Translations under genes and position numbers: made by a program
Part shown: in pieces, positions 61,229-64,000 of the stretch
Layout: every line of letters begins with the position of its first letter
Numbering within the stretch: position 1 is the first letter of the stretch
Notes under the pieces: model-generated
What the model saw: the letters and a program-made list of their open reading frames with translations, nothing else
What the model was told of the DNA's origin: nothing
Database searches by the model: none
From: Bdellovibrio bacteriovorus
GTDB taxonomy: Bacteria > Bdellovibrionota > Bdellovibrionia > Bdellovibrionales > Bdellovibrionaceae
Reading direction: 5' to 3'
Length of the DNA: 64,000 nt
Assembly: GCF_001592755.1 (NCBI RefSeq)
Contig: NZ_LUKF01000012.1
Location: 124,001-188,000 of the forward strand

Positions 61229-61297
61229 ACAAGCTTTCGGTCAGCTTTGGAATTGACATGATTTCCAGCTGGGAATAGCAAAAGGGGTGGAGGTTTT

Positions 61298-61720
61298 ATG
61301 AAATCCCTGTTTTTGCTGTTGAGCTTGATGGCTACCAATGCCTTTGCTGCCGCGGATTCCGTGGGTGTGTTTCATCGTCCTGAAAAAGTGGTTGTTCTGG
61401 TGAACGAGCACGGCAGTCAGGGTCGTTTGCAGGGCTTTATGGATGCTCTTCAAGCTCAAGACCAACTTCTTTGGCTGTCACAAGATGAAAGCATCAAGAT
61501 TCAATGCGGTCGTAATGCAACCGATGCCAGCTGTACTTTCCGTTTCTTTCCTTCAGACAGTGTGAGTGTGGAATCGCGCTCCGTAAACGCTTTCACAGAA
61601 GGAAAAAGCCTGGCGAAAAATCCTTATGAAATGCACTTCGAAAGCTCCAACGGCGATAAATTTACTTTGAAAGTAGAAGAACAAGGGATTTCGTTCTGGG
61701 GAAGTAAGAAGCCGCTTTAA
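61298..61720 (+). CDS. Small secreted protein, function unknown
   Basis: 140 residues with a signal peptide (about 1-17, ending AFA) and a very good ribosome site (tggagg). The mature part has FHRPEKVVVLVNEHGSQGR and a cysteine pair (IQCGRNATDASCTF). No domain recognised. A strong terminator lies 50 bases after its stop. Confidence 0.7.
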   Translation: MKSLFLLLSLMATNAFAAADSVGVFHRPEKVVVLVNEHGSQGRLQGFMDALQAQDQLLWLSQDESIKIQCGRNATDASCTFRFFPSDSVSVESRSVNAFTEGKSLAKNPYEMHFESSNGDKFTLKVEEQGISFWGSKKPL

Positions 61721-61769
61721 GGTCCAGTCTATAAATCAAAGTCCTGTTTAAAAGGGGCTTTGAAAAACC

Positions 61770-61812
61770 AAAAAGGCCAAGAGACAATGTCTCTATGGCC
61801 TTTTTCTTTTTC
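61770..61812 (+). terminator. Intrinsic terminator overlapping the start of the next gene
   Basis: Left arm aaaaaggccaagagac, loop aat, right arm gtctctatggccttttt (one bulged position), followed by ctttttcc. The ATG at 61795 of the next gene lies in the right arm, and the T-rich tail encodes its Phe-rich leader. Confidence 0.85.
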
Positions 61813-62820
61813 CTGACATTCTCTTTTCTTGCGGGCGCCGCTGAGCCGGACAACTTTTCGGCCCGTCATTCTCCCAACACTGTTGTTGCTAATGCGGATA
61901 TCAACCGTGTTGTGAATTCCGTTCTTTCTTTGGCAACCGATCAGTTTCAGGCTCGAAATCGCTGTGATCGCGAAAAATTCCTGCAGTTTTTAGAAGACGA
62001 CTTAGACCGCAACTTTCCTAAAGTGGATAATTATATTTATTTAAATGCTCCTTTTGCGGGTCCCAAGTCCTATGAGGAAACGCCGCTGAATAAATTCCGT
62101 GGTTATGGAAAAGTTTTTTTCTCTCCGTCCGTCAAATTGGAAGTGAAAGGTAAAAGCTTCTTTGTCGGCTTAGATAAGATAGATCACTTTTTTTCCCACG
62201 GATACCTCTACTGGCAAATGGCCGGAAAAAAAGGGAAGCTCGATAAAGAGAAAGTTCAAAACGCACTGCAAGTGGGAATAGAACAAGAAAATGGTCCGTG
62301 GGGCTTAAAGAGCTCTGGCGTAAAATCTTACGCGGACTTAGCGGCAAATTATGCAGGTTTAAGTTTTTGGAGCCAGCTTTTAGACGGCCCGTCACCGATG
62401 ATTGTCTGCGAAAATGGACGCTTTGTTCAGAAACGTTCTTTTGATATCGCAAACTACTTCTCCGAAGCCATGGATGAAACGATTAACTGCAATAGTTACG
62501 CGACAAAGGAAATGCTATCGGCAGTAGAAAAAATGACGGCCCCTTGGAATATGGAATGTCCTGTAAAGGCGAAGGCCTGTGACGAACTCAAAAAGAATTA
62601 CCCTGCTGATGTGGCAAGTAAAATTCTGCACCCACGTTGCCTGGGGACGGGTGATTCACAGTTAGAAGAGGCTTCTGCAAAAACCACGAAAGACATTATC
62701 GATATGGCGGGCGCCGCGGTTTCCGGTGGTCCGCAGTACTTGCTTTTTAAGATGTTTGGTCAAAACAAAAAGCACCAAGCGCAACCTCAGGGTGCAAACG
62801 CGGGTGGAGGCCAACGATGA
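61795..62820 (+). CDS. Secreted protein, function unknown; start lies in a terminator
   Basis: 341 residues from ATG 61795. The leader MAFFFFLTFSFLAGAAEPD is signal-peptide-like but has no positive charge at its start. The frame is open upstream to 61735 and would add basic residues (KRGFEKPKRPRDN) if a non-standard start such as CTG at 61744 were used. The mature part has YIYLNAPFAGPKSYEE, KIDHFFSHGYLYWQMAGK and several cysteines (NCNSYATK, MECPVKAKAC); no family recognised. The stop overlaps the next gene (ATGA). Confidence 0.65.
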   Translation: MAFFFFLTFSFLAGAAEPDNFSARHSPNTVVANADINRVVNSVLSLATDQFQARNRCDREKFLQFLEDDLDRNFPKVDNYIYLNAPFAGPKSYEETPLNKFRGYGKVFFSPSVKLEVKGKSFFVGLDKIDHFFSHGYLYWQMAGKKGKLDKEKVQNALQVGIEQENGPWGLKSSGVKSYADLAANYAGLSFWSQLLDGPSPMIVCENGRFVQKRSFDIANYFSEAMDETINCNSYATKEMLSAVEKMTAPWNMECPVKAKACDELKKNYPADVASKILHPRCLGTGDSQLEEASAKTTKDIIDMAGAAVSGGPQYLLFKMFGQNKKHQAQPQGANAGGGQR

Positions 62821-63224
62821 ATAAATCGCAGATGCTGGCTTTTGCCTTCTTAGTATCAATGAGTGCGACAGCGGTTTCTCAAGGCGATTTAGGGACGGCA
62901 CAGAAAACCTGGGATCACTATAAGAACTGTCATGCCTTCAAAGACGATGATACCAAACTTATTAACTGCACTGAACCTGCCATCGAAAGCAAGCTGTCGC
63001 GTCCTGAAAAGCTCAAGCTGCTTGAGTTCTTGATATTAGGCTACGACTTCAGCGAACTTAGAAAGTGCCGCAAAGAAGACCGCGTGCAACCGACGCGACC
63101 CTTAGCGACGTCCCAATACTTCTGCATGGACGTCAAAGGAAGCGAAAAATCCATGCAAGGTTATGTCGAGTTTATAAAAGAAAAAGGCTCTGCAAAAATC
63201 AGAGCCCTTAAGTTTTCATTTTAA
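62817..63224 (+). CDS. Small secreted protein, function unknown
   Basis: 135 residues with a signal peptide (about 1-21, ending VSQ). The mature part contains four cysteines (YKNCHAFKDDD, INCTEP, LRKCRKE, YFCMDV). The start overlaps the upstream stop by four bases, so both proteins are probably made together in the periplasm. The stop is immediately followed by that of the convergent ppsR gene. Confidence 0.68.
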   Translation: MNKSQMLAFAFLVSMSATAVSQGDLGTAQKTWDHYKNCHAFKDDDTKLINCTEPAIESKLSRPEKLKLLEFLILGYDFSELRKCRKEDRVQPTRPLATSQYFCMDVKGSEKSMQGYVEFIKEKGSAKIRALKFSF

Positions 63225-64000
63225 TTAAAAGATCACACTGTCAGGAAGGCCCAAGCGAGCTGCGATAATACGCACGATCTCGGAAGCATTTTCTTCCAGC
63301 GCTCGTTCGGTCACATTAAAGACGGGCCAGCGACGATTCTGTTTAAAGATCTTTTCCGCGTACTCAATTTCTTTAGCGATATGGGACATGGAAGCGTACT
63401 CGCCACCAGGGTCTTGACCGAATTTTTCCAAACGACTTTTGCGGATTCTTTGCAGAGACTCCATATCGATGATTAAGCCTACGATACGACGTTGATCGAT
63501 TTTGAAAAGTTCCTCTGGCAAAGGAGTATCTAAGACCATAGGAACGTTCGCCACTTTCCAACCTTTATGGCTTAGAAAGATGGATAGCGGTGTTTTACTG
63601 GTACGAGAAATACCAACAAGCACGATGTCCGCTTTATCAAGTTCCGCAAACGTTTTACCGTCATCATGTTTCACGGTGTACTCAATGGCTTCGATGCGTT
63701 TAAAGTAGCGCTCGTCGACCGCTCGTAAGGCGCCGACGTGAGACTCTGAGTGTTCACCAAAGAAAGTATCCAAGGTTCCTAAGAGCGGTCCCAAAAGATC
63801 GAAGTAGGGAATGCCTTTTCCAGAAGCGATCTCGCGGATTTTATTTCTTAGCTGCTGGCTGGCTACGGTGTAAGCCAACATCCCACGGCGTTCGAAGCAC
63901 TCTTCGATCACGGCTTCAGCTTGAGTTTCCGTGCGCACATTTTTACAACGAATGATATTGATATCTTTGGTTGAATACTGAACCAAAGCGGCGCGAATCA
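63225..64000 (-). CDS. ppsR: PpsR-type kinase/pyrophosphorylase (partial, 5' end outside)
   Basis: Bifunctional regulator that phosphorylates and dephosphorylates PEP synthase or pyruvate phosphate dikinase. The minus-strand frame continues to the right window edge (IRAALVQYS, matching the family segment after the missing N-terminus), so a TTG at 63986 is not taken as start. Visible are the P-loop VGISRTSKTPLSIFLSHKGWKVANVP and the family stretch HHDDG-like VKHDDGKTFAELDKADIVLVG, then RIVGLIIDMESLQRIRKSRL. No PEP synthase gene is in view. Confidence 0.88.
   Translation of the reverse strand, partial: IRAALVQYSTKDINIIRCKNVRTETQAEAVIEECFERRGMLAYTVASQQLRNKIREIASGKGIPYFDLLGPLLGTLDTFFGEHSESHVGALRAVDERYFKRIEAIEYTVKHDDGKTFAELDKADIVLVGISRTSKTPLSIFLSHKGWKVANVPMVLDTPLPEELFKIDQRRIVGLIIDMESLQRIRKSRLEKFGQDPGGEYASMSHIAKEIEYAEKIFKQNRRWPVFNVTERALEENASEIVRIIAARLGLPDSVIF

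Noticed and set aside
1-64000. CRISPR arrays, rRNA, tRNA and insertion sequences
   Set aside because: No regularly spaced repeats, no RNA gene signatures and no transposase reading frame were found.

Overview
The window reads as chromosome from a Bdellovibrio-like predatory bacterium (Bdellovibrionota). This is inferred from gene content, not from a marker RNA: a 1370-residue tail-fibre-like surface protein with an S74 chaperone end resembling the mosaic adhesive trimer fibres of Bdellovibrio, a TIGR02147-type regulator, many small secreted proteins of unknown function, an L,D-transpeptidase and sigma28-like promoters in front of motility/surface genes. No rRNA, tRNA, CRISPR array, integrase or insertion sequence was seen. 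The first and last genes (holB and a PpsR-type regulator) are cut by the window edges.

Layout. 0-3.3 kb: holB, tatD, a secreted trypsin-like protease and tpx. 3.6-7.8 kb: three consecutive secreted paralogues that share a ~105-residue domain attached to different partners (two kinds of five-fold repeat, and a glycine-zipper/surface-antigen module). 7.9-11.3 kb: glycolytic operon gap-pgk-(MAPEG)-tpiA. 11.3-22.2 kb: two secreted proteins, asnS, a zinc-ribbon protein with threonine ammonia-lyase, a periplasmic binding protein, msrA, a divergent hydantoinase A/B pair, hisC and cmk.

22.3-36 kb is the most unusual part. After a HAD phosphatase and an MHYT hybrid kinase comes a low-oxygen/nitrogen-oxide module: nirK with a fused cytochrome c domain, nirV, an SCO protein, a DUF2249 protein, a hemerythrin-like protein, a Crp/Fnr regulator, nnrS, anaerobic ribonucleotide reductase nrdG-nrdD and a second Crp/Fnr regulator. 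Five FNR/DNR-type palindromes lie 52-72 nt ahead of start codons, so the module looks like one regulon. No nitric oxide reductase is present here. The block lies between hisC-cmk and rpsA-sppA, which are close neighbours in many Deltaproteobacteria-like genomes, suggesting an insertion (inference).

36-46 kb: rpsA, sppA, a HIT protein, a rhomboid protease, secreted proteins, an NHL beta-propeller lipoprotein and a CoA-transferase/hydrolase. 46-54.7 kb: L,D-transpeptidase, fliL, an active/inactive M16 peptidase pair behind a long structured leader, a LysR regulator and a chemoreceptor; fliL and the chemoreceptor have sigma28-like promoters. 54.8-64 kb: a small lipoprotein overlapping the giant fibre gene, a TIGR02147 regulator with a secreted partner, a run of small secreted proteins (one starting inside its neighbour's terminator), and ppsR. 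Palindromic elements with a ggtgcc or ggtacc core sit directly behind three stop codons.
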